DNA of 64,000 nucleotides, taken from contig NZ_CP013611.1 of the NCBI RefSeq assembly GCF_001482385.1, forward strand, positions 2,480,001 through 2,544,000, in the 5' to 3' direction. This document shows, piece after piece, positions 1 to 8,800 of the stretch. The first letter of the stretch is position 1. Every line of letters starts with the position of its first letter. The translations under genes and the position numbers were made by a program. This stretch comes from Pseudoalteromonas rubra. Lineage in GTDB: Bacteria; Pseudomonadota; Gammaproteobacteria; Enterobacterales; Alteromonadaceae. The notes beneath the pieces were generated by a model. The model saw only the letters and a program-made list of their open reading frames with translations, did not search any database and was not told the origin of the DNA.

Positions 1-291
1 ATATTGTGGTTTAGATGTAAGGCCGACTGATTCAATTAAGCTCTGGTCTGCAGTTGAGTAAATATTGACAACATTATTGTCGCTACTGGTAACTAGCAAA
101 CGACCGGCGACGTCTTTGACTGCTTCGTCATGATCGTGTGTATCTTCACTGGCTTCTTCTTTCGTCTCTGTTGCCGACGCATCAGAAGAGACAGCCTGTT
201 CAGTTTTAGTTACCTGATGATCCATACCACCACACGCAGATAAAAGAATTGCAGACACTGCTGCAGCAAGTACTTTTGCTCTGAAAATCAT
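1..291 (-). CDS. Zinc-regulated lipoprotein, N-terminal part (AztD-like candidate)
   Basis: Only the first 97 codons lie in the window; the gene runs off the left edge. The start ATG at 291 opens a lipoprotein signal ending in the lipobox LLSAC, so Cys18 would be lipidated. A short acidic linker follows, rich in Glu, Asp and His and containing HDHDE, as expected for a metal-collecting tail. After it the sequence (GRLLVTSSDNNVVNIYS) reads like the first blade of a beta-propeller. Two Zur-type boxes lie just upstream. Together these suggest a periplasmic or surface zinc-handling protein such as an AztD-type metallochaperone; this is an inference, because the diagnostic C-terminal part is missing. 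Another WD40-like lipoprotein is possible. Confidence 0.75.
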   Translation of the reverse strand, partial: MIFRAKVLAAAVSAILLSACGGMDHQVTKTEQAVSSDASATETKEEASEDTHDHDEAVKDVAGRLLVTSSDNNVVNIYSTADQSLIESVGLTSKPQY

Positions 292-312
292 CAACACCAC
301 TCTATAATTTAT

Positions 313-353
313 ACGTTATACTGTAACACAAGAGATATGTTATATTATAACAT
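313..353 (-). promoter_or_regulatory. Tandem Zur-type operator
   Basis: Positions 337-353 form a perfect 17-bp palindrome, ATGTTATATTATAACAT, matching the core of the gammaproteobacterial Zur consensus as I know it (ATGTTATAnTATAACAT). A second, imperfect copy with three mismatches lies at 313-329, its centre 24 bp from the first. Both lie directly upstream of the lipoprotein gene that starts at 291; the only other neighbour is the 3' end of a gene. They should repress that gene when zinc is sufficient. Confidence 0.75.
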
Positions 354-448
354 AAATAGAGGCAAGTAAGAATCTTATAAAAGTTGCTTTTTCGAACAGA
401 ATTCATATGGAAGGTGGCAACAGGTACTAGCCTGTTACCAGATAGCTA

Positions 449-1303
449 TCATGTCAGCAGAGGTTTAGGTAGTCGCTGCTCAGCAAGTATTTTTAAGCCG
501 TTAATCATTGCAGGAAAAAGGCTTTGTTGGAAGTTATTCCAGCGCATCTCGATAATGGTGTCATCTGGGTTAATATGGGTATCCATCACATCCGTGATCA
601 CCGGACCTGAATCAATCCCCTGATCGATGTAATGAAAAGATGCACCTGTTTTATCAATTACAGGGGCGCGCTCCGTCTCTCTCGTTGTCCAGTTAATCAC
701 TTTCTGGCCTCGCGCACCATATAGCGCATCCAGAGTAGCCGTAGCACCACGGCGCTGATAAGGCGAATCAGGGCGAGTAATGCCGGGGTGAATGTTAACA
801 ATTTTTTTGTGGTACTTACTGTCCACACTGGCTAAGTCATCCAGGATCAGTATCAAGCCATCCAGCAAAATAACATCGGCCTGCAATGTATCCAGCTGTG
901 CTTCAAGTCGCGCCTCAAAGTCGCTTTTACCCGATATCCGCTGCGGCGACTTCATGGGTGTTTTGCGATACTCAGACGGAATATTTATCAATAATTCATC
1001 GACTAGCTGACCTTTTACTTCAAGTGACTGCGGATAAATCCAGGGCCCACTGGCATCACTGCGATTCAAGCCATAGCCCTCAAGCTTGCGATGATCGGGC
1101 GCATGACTCAGATCATCATCAAAAATAACAGCTTTCAGAGCATATTGTTGACCCAATGAAGTCGTGTTTAGCTCATTTACCAGATGTTCAAGTGGAGACA
1201 TCATGTAGCGCTGTTCACCTTTATACTCGACCATGCGCCCAGCCTGATCGGCCGCGGCATTGCGCAGGGAGCAAATATATACCAAATTTAGTGTTTTCAT
1301 CAT
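449..1303 (-). CDS. Formyltransferase-family protein next to the NRPS/PKS cluster
   Basis: A 284-residue protein of the N10-formyl-tetrahydrofolate-dependent formyltransferase fold (PurN/Fmt/PvdF relatives). The fold's catalytic triad can be placed: Asn170 and His172 in VNIHPGIT, and Asp231 in DQGIDSG. His and Asp are 59 residues apart, about 20 more than in PurN, so there is an insertion between them (about residues 180-215). It is not PurN or Fmt by sequence. Lying downstream of a PKS, it may formylate an amine of the product, as PvdF does in pyoverdine assembly; this is inferred. A terminator separates it from the PKS, so it probably has its own promoter in 1304-1389. Two ATGs are adjacent (1303 and 1300); the AGGA at 1307-1310 fits the second slightly better. 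Confidence 0.75.
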   Translation of the reverse strand: MMKTLNLVYICSLRNAAADQAGRMVEYKGEQRYMMSPLEHLVNELNTTSLGQQYALKAVIFDDDLSHAPDHRKLEGYGLNRSDASGPWIYPQSLEVKGQLVDELLINIPSEYRKTPMKSPQRISGKSDFEARLEAQLDTLQADVILLDGLILILDDLASVDSKYHKKIVNIHPGITRPDSPYQRRGATATLDALYGARGQKVINWTTRETERAPVIDKTGASFHYIDQGIDSGPVITDVMDTHINPDDTIIEMRWNNFQQSLFPAMINGLKILAEQRLPKPLLT

Positions 1304-1389
1304 TTATCCTGATTATTATTCATCATTACACTGCACATCCTGTATACAGTGCACCTGTAAGACGCTCATTACAGTGTTTTTTTTAACGC

Positions 1390-1417
1390 AAAAAAAAGCG
1401 GCCTCACAAAGAGACCG
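1390..1417 (-). terminator. Rho-independent terminator after the PKS gene
   Basis: On the minus strand a 7-bp stem (CGGTCTC/GAGGCCG, one G-T pair, loop TTTGT) is followed by a long T run. It lies 26 bp beyond the PKS stop and ends the acylase-MbtH-NRPS-PKS transcript before the formyltransferase gene. Confidence 0.8.
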
Positions 1418-1442
1418 TCATTTAAAAACGCCTGAAACTAAG

Positions 1443-4400
1443 CTACTGCTGCAATTGTGCTACCAGTTGCTCTTCAATCATAAATGCTAAATTATCTATA
1501 GTTGGGTCTTCAAAAAATGCTGCTGGCTCCAGCTCAACACTGAACATTTGTTTCGCTTTTGCTAACATCTGAATGGCTACCAGGGAATCTCCCCCTAACT
1601 CCAGTAAGCTGTCAAAAATACCAATTTCACTGAAGCCAAGATATTCTGCCCACAATGTCGCGAGTTTTTGCTCAAGCTCGCTTTCTGGCGCCTCAAACTC
1701 AACATCTAATTCCGGACGCGCATGCCCTTTTGGTTTTTGTAACCTTGCCAAAATAGCCTGCTCTGTTGCTCGTGTCGCAGCGGTGAGTTGTGCCCAGTCA
1801 GTGCTGGCACAGTATAACTGAGGGTGAGCAGTGCTAACGGCGCTGTCGAATAGCTGACATGCTGCATTTTTATCCAGGCCCAGGCCATCAGCAAGCTCAA
1901 CATTGGCGGCCATCCCGGTACTTTGCCATGCATCCCAGTTCAACACCTGAACAACAAAAGGATGCGTCTGCTGTGCAATGGCATCCAGGTAGCTGTTTGC
2001 CGCACAATAGTCACTCTGTGCCATTGCACCCAGCACAGAAGCCAAAGAAGAACACAGTATCATTCTCTCAAGATTGCTTTGAGCAAATAATGACAGTAAA
2101 TTCTGTGTCCCTTGCACCTTAGCAGCAGCACTTTGCACAACTTGTTCTGCGCTTAACTGCGTCATCAGTCCCCCGCCAGGCAAGCCCGCAGCATGAATCA
2201 CCTGGGATACTGACGACACTGGAACATGCGCAGCATCGAATGCCGCAGTCGTAGCTGCCAAGTCAGTAATGTCTGCGCTAAGTATCACTAACTTAGGACA
2301 CAGCTTATGTATTTCCAGCAGTTGTTGATAACGCGCTCGCTGTTGCGGAGTTTGCTCGCTGTCTTCCGCCAGCATTGACCATTGGGAACTTTCAGGCAGA
2401 GACTGACGTGTCTGTAAAATCAAACCATGACCTTGCTGTGCCAGGTGCTTTGCCAATACCAATCCCACACCTCCCAATCCACCGGTGATCAGCGTGTTTT
2501 GTGGCTGTGATGCGCACTCCTGAGCACGAGTATGGGTAAGTAAGGACTGTTGTGTTTGAGCAAATCGGTGTGTACCACGATACGCAATTTCACCACTGGG
2601 GTGCGCCAAATCAGCTTGCAGTGCAGCTATCACAGCCGGTGCAGGCCGCATCACCGCCGTCTCAGTGAGTGCCAGTACCTGACAGCTCTGCTGCCCAACT
2701 TCAAGCGATGCAACACGTGTCAGCCCTAATATCGATGCTTTGCTTGGGTCGACTATGTCATCGCCTAATACGTTAAAAAGATCACTTGCCAACACACTAA
2801 CCGGACGTCCACCCAAAGATAGTAGCCACTGCATCACAGGCAATATAAAGCTGTATCCTAATGTGCCTGGGGGCAATGTTGTGGTTAAGCGTGTATCAAT
2901 TACCTGATCAAACGAACCGATCTCATCACTGAGCTGAGTCAGCTGCTCTGCTGAGTGCAGATCAAGTCGGTAGCCCTGTTCGTTGATTGCACTAAATGTC
3001 TCACCCTGCCAAACCTGTGTCACCTTTACACCAGTAAGCGCCAATGCCTCACTAAGCTGACTGACGACAGGCGTATCGCAGGCGAGCAACACAATGTGTT
3101 TGTCATTTAGAGTACGATTACCAGGCGGTAACTCAACCATTTGTTGCCACTGTGGCACATACAACTGAGGTTCTGTGTTAATCACTTTACCCGCCGATAT
3201 TGCAGCTGAATCGGATGAGGGGGGCGTTACCCAGAATTCGCTCTCTGCAAAGACATACTCCGGCAACACACTCGCCTGGCCATGCGGTTGCTCTGTTAAT
3301 TGTGACCAAGCAATGTCACAGCCTAATTGCCACAATTTACCAAGCGCTTTTGCAAATGGAGGCAACGGCGCTTTGAGATCCCGAGCATGAGACACAGAGT
3401 GCAACGCCACAGTACTGCCACCCAAAGTTTGCTTTGCGAGCTTTTGCAACGTATCGCCGGGTCCCGCTTCAATCAGAACATCACATTGCTCAGCTAATGT
3501 TGTAACACCTTCAACAAAATTCACAGGCTGACGGATATGATCCAACCAATATTGCACTGAACAGGCTTGTTCTGCCGTGATCCAAGTACCACTGACATTA
3601 GAAACAAATGGCACCTGTGGCGCTTGCAGTGGTGATGCACTGGTTACCTTTTCAAAGGTGCGAGAAAACTCAGGCAACACAGCTTCAGTCAGGTGGCTGT
3701 GGAAAGCATGAGATACATGCAGTCTTGTAGCAGCAATATCAGCGGCTTTCAGCTCTGCCTGCAAGGACTTTATGGCCTCTCTGGTACCCGCTATTACTGT
3801 ATTCGTTGGGCTGTTCAGCGCGGCGATATCCAACTCATCATTAAGATAAGGCGCAAGTGTTTTCCCATCAGCCATCACCGACAACATAGTGCCTGGCGCC
3901 ATTTTCTGCAATGCCTCTCCACGAGCAACGACCAGACCTGTGGCGACCTCTAATGTCATCACGCCCGCCAGGCAAGCTGCCGCATATTCCCCGATACTAT
4001 GTCCCAGCATTGCAGCGATGGTTACACCATGTGCTTGATAAGACTTTGCCGTTGCGTAAGCCACCACAAATAGTGCAGGTTGCGTAATACGAGTCTGATT
4101 GAGCAATTGATTTGCTGTCAGGATCTCATCGTCAGCTGGACTAAATACACTATTTAGTTCCTGTCTCAAGGCGTCAGGGAAATGCCCCATAACGTCATCA
4201 AATGCAGTTTTAAAGGCTGGCACATCGCGCAGTAAAGGCTGTGCCATAGTGACATACTGTGAGCCCTGGCCTGAGAACATTAATGCGACTTTAGGTCCGG
4301 CCGCTTTATTTCCCTGAGGTTCACGTAATAACTGAGTGATCGCCTGCTCTGGTGTCTCTGCCACACAAGCGTATCGCACTGCAAGTGCGCTGCGCTTGTG

Positions 4401-5843
4401 TTGTAATTGTGCCGCAAGCTGAGCAAATTGCTCTGGTGATCGTTGTAAGGTATCAGCCAGGGCTTCAGTCTGACGTATAAGAGCCGTTTGACTGCTGGCA
4501 CTGACAGGCAGCACCTGCCATGTTGCAGATGTGTTTGTTTCAGCCTCTGGATGCTTATACTCTTCCAAAATCACATGAGCATTGGTGCCACCCATCCCCA
4601 AAGAGCTAACCGCTGCGCGTCTTGGTCCACTGCTTTGCCAGGTCTTGAGAGTGTCGTTGACATAAAAAGGACTGTTAACAAAGTCTATTTTGCTGTTCAG
4701 CGGCTGACAGTGCAAACTCGGTGGTAACTCCTGATGGCGTAAGGCCTGAACAGCTTTAATAAGCCCGGTAACACCTGCTGCAGCATCAAGGTGACCCAGA
4801 TTCGTTTTAACAGAGCCGATTGCACAATATTGTTGAGTGTCGCTAGCGTATGCCTGGCTCAACGCTGCGATTTCAATTGGATCACCCAGTTCAGTTCCTG
4901 TGCCATGTGCCTCAATATAGCCAACGCTTTGCGGGTCGATATCTGCAAACTCCAATGCCGCCGAGATTGCGTTGGCCTGCCCCGTGACACTTGGGGCTGT
5001 GTAACCAACCTTATCACGACCATCGTTGTTGATAGCTGAGCCCTTAATTACAGCCAAGATATGGTCACCGTCTTCCTGTGCTTCTGCCAGGCGCTTCAGC
5101 ACCACAGCAGCACTGCCGCTACCAATCAAAATACCATCGGCCTGCTCACCAAACGCACTCAATTGTCCTGATGGAGATAAACTGCCCCCTGCCGGGGCAT
5201 GATATCCCTGATCCTGGGCTAAATTAAGCCAGACGCCACCAGCCAAAGCAGAATCACACTCAAAATTCTGCAATGCGCGGCAAGCCATATGTACTGCCAC
5301 CAAAGAGGTAGAGCAGGCTGTCTGGACTGTGACAGCAGGCCCTTTAAGATCTAACTCATAACTGATCCGAGTAGCCAGAGAATCTTTATCATTACCATTG
5401 GTTAGTGCCAACAAACTGGTGATATCGCTGGGTTGACCATGCAACAAATTTTGCATCAGATAGGCTGGTACACCACACCCGGCGTATACACCTGTTTGCT
5501 CGCCCAAGGCAAGTCCCGCATGCGCCATAGCGTGCCAGCAAGTTTGTAAAAAGTGACGTTGTTGTGGGTCCAACTGCTCAGCTTCTTTCGGTGTATAACC
5601 AAAGAATTCAGCATCAAACTGCGCGAGCCGTTCAAATGGCACACCACGCTTAACATAATCCGGGTCGTTTATGTCTGATTCACTCACCCCGGCACTACGC
5701 AGTGCCTCATCATCATAGCTTTTAACTGCGCATTGCCCGGCGCGGATGTTTTGCCACAAAGCGTCGACATTATCCGCATCAGGAAAACGCCCAGCCATCC
5801 CTACGATGGCGATATCCAGTTCACTATACTCATGTTCTGACAT
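1443..5843 (-). CDS. Type I polyketide synthase module KS-AT-KR-ACP
   Basis: A 1466-residue single extension module. KS (about 10-430): active Cys177 in TACSTS, then the His motifs EAHGTGT and NLGH. AT (about 520-830): GQGSQ, nucleophile in GHSIGE, and HAFHS, which in known AT domains indicates malonyl-CoA. A KR with its structural half occupies about 880-1300, with the NADPH loop TGGLGGVG and the catalytic Ser/Tyr/Asn pattern in CSSLAS and DYCAANS. A C-terminal ACP carries Ser1420 in LGGDS. There is no DH, ER, MT, thioesterase or reductase domain. The module should add one C2 unit to the aminoacyl chain and reduce the ketone to a hydroxyl. It starts 2 bp after the NRPS stop, so the two are co-translated. 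How the chain is released is not visible. Confidence 0.95.
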   Translation of the reverse strand: MSEHEYSELDIAIVGMAGRFPDADNVDALWQNIRAGQCAVKSYDDEALRSAGVSESDINDPDYVKRGVPFERLAQFDAEFFGYTPKEAEQLDPQQRHFLQTCWHAMAHAGLALGEQTGVYAGCGVPAYLMQNLLHGQPSDITSLLALTNGNDKDSLATRISYELDLKGPAVTVQTACSTSLVAVHMACRALQNFECDSALAGGVWLNLAQDQGYHAPAGGSLSPSGQLSAFGEQADGILIGSGSAAVVLKRLAEAQEDGDHILAVIKGSAINNDGRDKVGYTAPSVTGQANAISAALEFADIDPQSVGYIEAHGTGTELGDPIEIAALSQAYASDTQQYCAIGSVKTNLGHLDAAAGVTGLIKAVQALRHQELPPSLHCQPLNSKIDFVNSPFYVNDTLKTWQSSGPRRAAVSSLGMGGTNAHVILEEYKHPEAETNTSATWQVLPVSASSQTALIRQTEALADTLQRSPEQFAQLAAQLQHKRSALAVRYACVAETPEQAITQLLREPQGNKAAGPKVALMFSGQGSQYVTMAQPLLRDVPAFKTAFDDVMGHFPDALRQELNSVFSPADDEILTANQLLNQTRITQPALFVVAYATAKSYQAHGVTIAAMLGHSIGEYAAACLAGVMTLEVATGLVVARGEALQKMAPGTMLSVMADGKTLAPYLNDELDIAALNSPTNTVIAGTREAIKSLQAELKAADIAATRLHVSHAFHSHLTEAVLPEFSRTFEKVTSASPLQAPQVPFVSNVSGTWITAEQACSVQYWLDHIRQPVNFVEGVTTLAEQCDVLIEAGPGDTLQKLAKQTLGGSTVALHSVSHARDLKAPLPPFAKALGKLWQLGCDIAWSQLTEQPHGQASVLPEYVFAESEFWVTPPSSDSAAISAGKVINTEPQLYVPQWQQMVELPPGNRTLNDKHIVLLACDTPVVSQLSEALALTGVKVTQVWQGETFSAINEQGYRLDLHSAEQLTQLSDEIGSFDQVIDTRLTTTLPPGTLGYSFILPVMQWLLSLGGRPVSVLASDLFNVLGDDIVDPSKASILGLTRVASLEVGQQSCQVLALTETAVMRPAPAVIAALQADLAHPSGEIAYRGTHRFAQTQQSLLTHTRAQECASQPQNTLITGGLGGVGLVLAKHLAQQGHGLILQTRQSLPESSQWSMLAEDSEQTPQQRARYQQLLEIHKLCPKLVILSADITDLAATTAAFDAAHVPVSSVSQVIHAAGLPGGGLMTQLSAEQVVQSAAAKVQGTQNLLSLFAQSNLERMILCSSLASVLGAMAQSDYCAANSYLDAIAQQTHPFVVQVLNWDAWQSTGMAANVELADGLGLDKNAACQLFDSAVSTAHPQLYCASTDWAQLTAATRATEQAILARLQKPKGHARPELDVEFEAPESELEQKLATLWAEYLGFSEIGIFDSLLELGGDSLVAIQMLAKAKQMFSVELEPAAFFEDPTIDNLAFMIEEQLVAQLQQ

Positions 5844-5845
5844 GT

Positions 5846-8800
5846 TTAAGATTCTCTTGCTTTTCGTTTGCGTGCGGCGACGGCACCCATGCCGCGACGC
5901 TGTTTGGCACCACTTTGAGTGCCGGTTGTTTGTGTAACAACCGTGTTAGACTGTTCCAGATAAGCAGCTAGGCTGGCAATGCTGGGATACGTGAATAAAT
6001 CGGTCAACTGTAGCTGACTAAATTGGGGTTTTAAGTCATCGTACACTGCCATCAGCAATAACGAGTGACCACCTAAGTCAAAGAAGTTCGCATTGGAGTC
6101 AACCTGCTCAGTTGCCAGATGCTTGCACCAGACAGTTTCCAGCATTTGCTCAGTCTGGCTACTTGCTGCGCTTATTATCTTACTCTGTACCGGTTTAATC
6201 CTTGGTAACTGCTGTCGCTCCAGCTTACCACTGGCATTTATGGGAAGCTGCGCCAATGCTACAATATGTGACGGCACCATATAATCTGGCAGCTGCTCAG
6301 CCAAAGCACGCTTGAGCTTAGTCGCATACTCAGCGTCACTATGACGCTCACTCTGCACATAGGCTATGAGATTCAGAGACTGCGCTTGCTGCTCCGTGAT
6401 AACAACCGCTGCGGTTACACCTGGTAACTGCGTAAGGCGCGTTTCAATCTCACCTAACTCAACTCGGAAACCTCGCACCTTAACTTGATGGTCACTACGT
6501 CCATGATAGTGCAGTGCGCCATCTTGCCAGCTGACTAAATCACCACTTGAATACATGCGGCCACCGTCGTTCGTAAACGGATCGGCAATAAAGCGAGTTG
6601 CTGTTTGAGCTGCGCGCTGCCAGTAACCACGTGCCAGCATCGCACCACCAATGTAAAGTTCACCCACCTGTCCATTTACTACAGGTTGTAAGTTATTATC
6701 CAGTACATACAAACGTCGCCCGCTCAAAGCATGTCCCAAAGGAACAGATTCACCAGGATTCAATACGCGGCAGTCATGAATAGCCGCCTCAACGACAATC
6801 TCAGTTGGCCCGTAAGTATTCAGCAAGCGTACCTCACCTAGCCCGGCTTTTCGCCAGTCTTGGATCCCCTGCTCTGACATTGCCTCTCCCCCTGAATGCA
6901 CCTGTCTCAAATGTGGCAGGGACAAGGGAGTTGTCGCAGAAATACGAGCCCAACTGGCTGCAATACTCCGCCAATAGGCAGCACTCAGGTCCATGACCGT
7001 AATACTATGACGCTGAGCTTGTTGATATAAAGTCTCAGCATCCCACAAGACATCACCCCGAAGTACGACAGCAGCACCTATAGCCCAACTCGGGAACACT
7101 TGCTCAACAAAAGCGTCGAAATTGATGGTGGCAAACTGCAACACAACGTCGTCACGGCGTAAGTTAATAAAATCAATCGCTGAATCAATGTAACTGGCCA
7201 ATGCTTGGTGCTCAATAGCGACCCCTTTGGCCTGACCGGTCGAGCCTGACGTGTAATTTAAGTAGGCCAACGCAAAAGCGTGATGAGTGACTTCAGGTGG
7301 CTGATTGTGCTCGTGATATGCACTCAACAGTGCCACCGGTGAAATCATGGATACAGACAGTTCACCGAGTGTACCGTCACCGAGCACTGCGGCACAGCCA
7401 CTATCACTAATCATGTGCGTTAATTTGGCTTGTGGGAAATTTGGATCCAATGGCAAATAAGCCGCGTTGGCTTTCAAGCAAGCCAGCACTGACGCCAGCA
7501 TTAAAGGCTTACGCGGCTGCATGATACCCACAACTTCACCAGCAAGACCTTTGCCAATCAAGCCATTGGCTAATCGATTTGCTGTCTGTTCCAGCCAGGT
7601 ATAGCTATAATGCTGATCTTCAAAGATCACAGCCGTATCGTCAGGATTTTGCTTTGCATGGTTGCTAATTACATTCAGCCACTCACCCGCTTTAGCACTC
7701 ACCTTTGACCCCACCGCTGCATCCGGAATAGTCACCGAATCAGCTTGCAATACTAAATTGCCAATGGCCAGCTCGGCTTGCTGCGGCAACTGGTTAAGCA
7801 ATTGCTGATACGCGTCCGTAAGTCGGGCTATTGTGGACTCCTGGTACAACGCCTGGTTGTACTGTAGTTCAATTGTCAGTTGCCCCTGGGTGTCGAGCCG
7901 TGAATCAAAGCTCAGATCAAACTGTGCCTGTTGCTGCAATGCCTGCGCACCGACCGTTGCGCTGCCCGCTAGTGTCAAAGCATCGGTTACATCCTGCTCC
8001 AAATGGTTAAACATCACCTGAAATAGCGGCGTCTGCCCCAATGTTCTTTGAGGGTTGAGTACTTCCACAAGCTTTTCAAACGGGTAGTCCTGATGACGCT
8101 GTGCTTCAAGTGCCGCAGCCTTGCACTCACTGAGCAGCTGGACAAAACTTTGCTCTGGTGAAACCGCACCACGGATCACTTGGGTATTTATAAAAAAGCC
8201 GACAAGATTATGCAGTTGCGCCAGACTTCGGTTTGCGACTGCAATGCCTATCTGCGGCTGGCGTTTTCCGCTGACACGATAAAATAGTACCTGCAAGCTA
8301 CTCAGCAACAACATAAATAGACTGGCATTTTGGCCATGTGCCAATTGCTGTAGCTTCTCAGTATGCTTATGGTCAAATGTAAATTGCTTTACGCCAAGTG
8401 GCGCGGACATATCGGTGCGTCGTGCCTGCTCAGGTGCCAGTAACTCTTCATCCCCCTGACCATCCAGACGTTGCTGCCAATACGCAAGCTGAGTAGACGC
8501 TTGTTCAGATGCCAGCCACTCTCCCTGCCACTGAGCAAAATCGCCATAGTGGATACCGCCATCCGCCGTTGGTGCACTTTGTTTCGTGTCACACAATACG
8601 TTGTACTGACGTGTTATCTCAGCCAGTATCAAGTCAAAACTCCAGGCATCACTGGCTATATGGTGCATAACCAATACAAGTTTGTGGTGTTGTAAGGACT
8701 CGGAAATTAAAGCTGCGCGGAAGTTATCCCCTCGCTCTAACGCAAAGGGCTGCTGAAAAATTTGCTGCTGAACCACCAGAGCCTGCGCGCGTGGATCAGC

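Noticed and set aside
449..1303. PurN or Met-tRNA formyltransferase (housekeeping)
   Set aside because: The triad is present, but flanking sequence and spacing do not match either enzyme; the window also carries purT as an alternative route for the same purine step.
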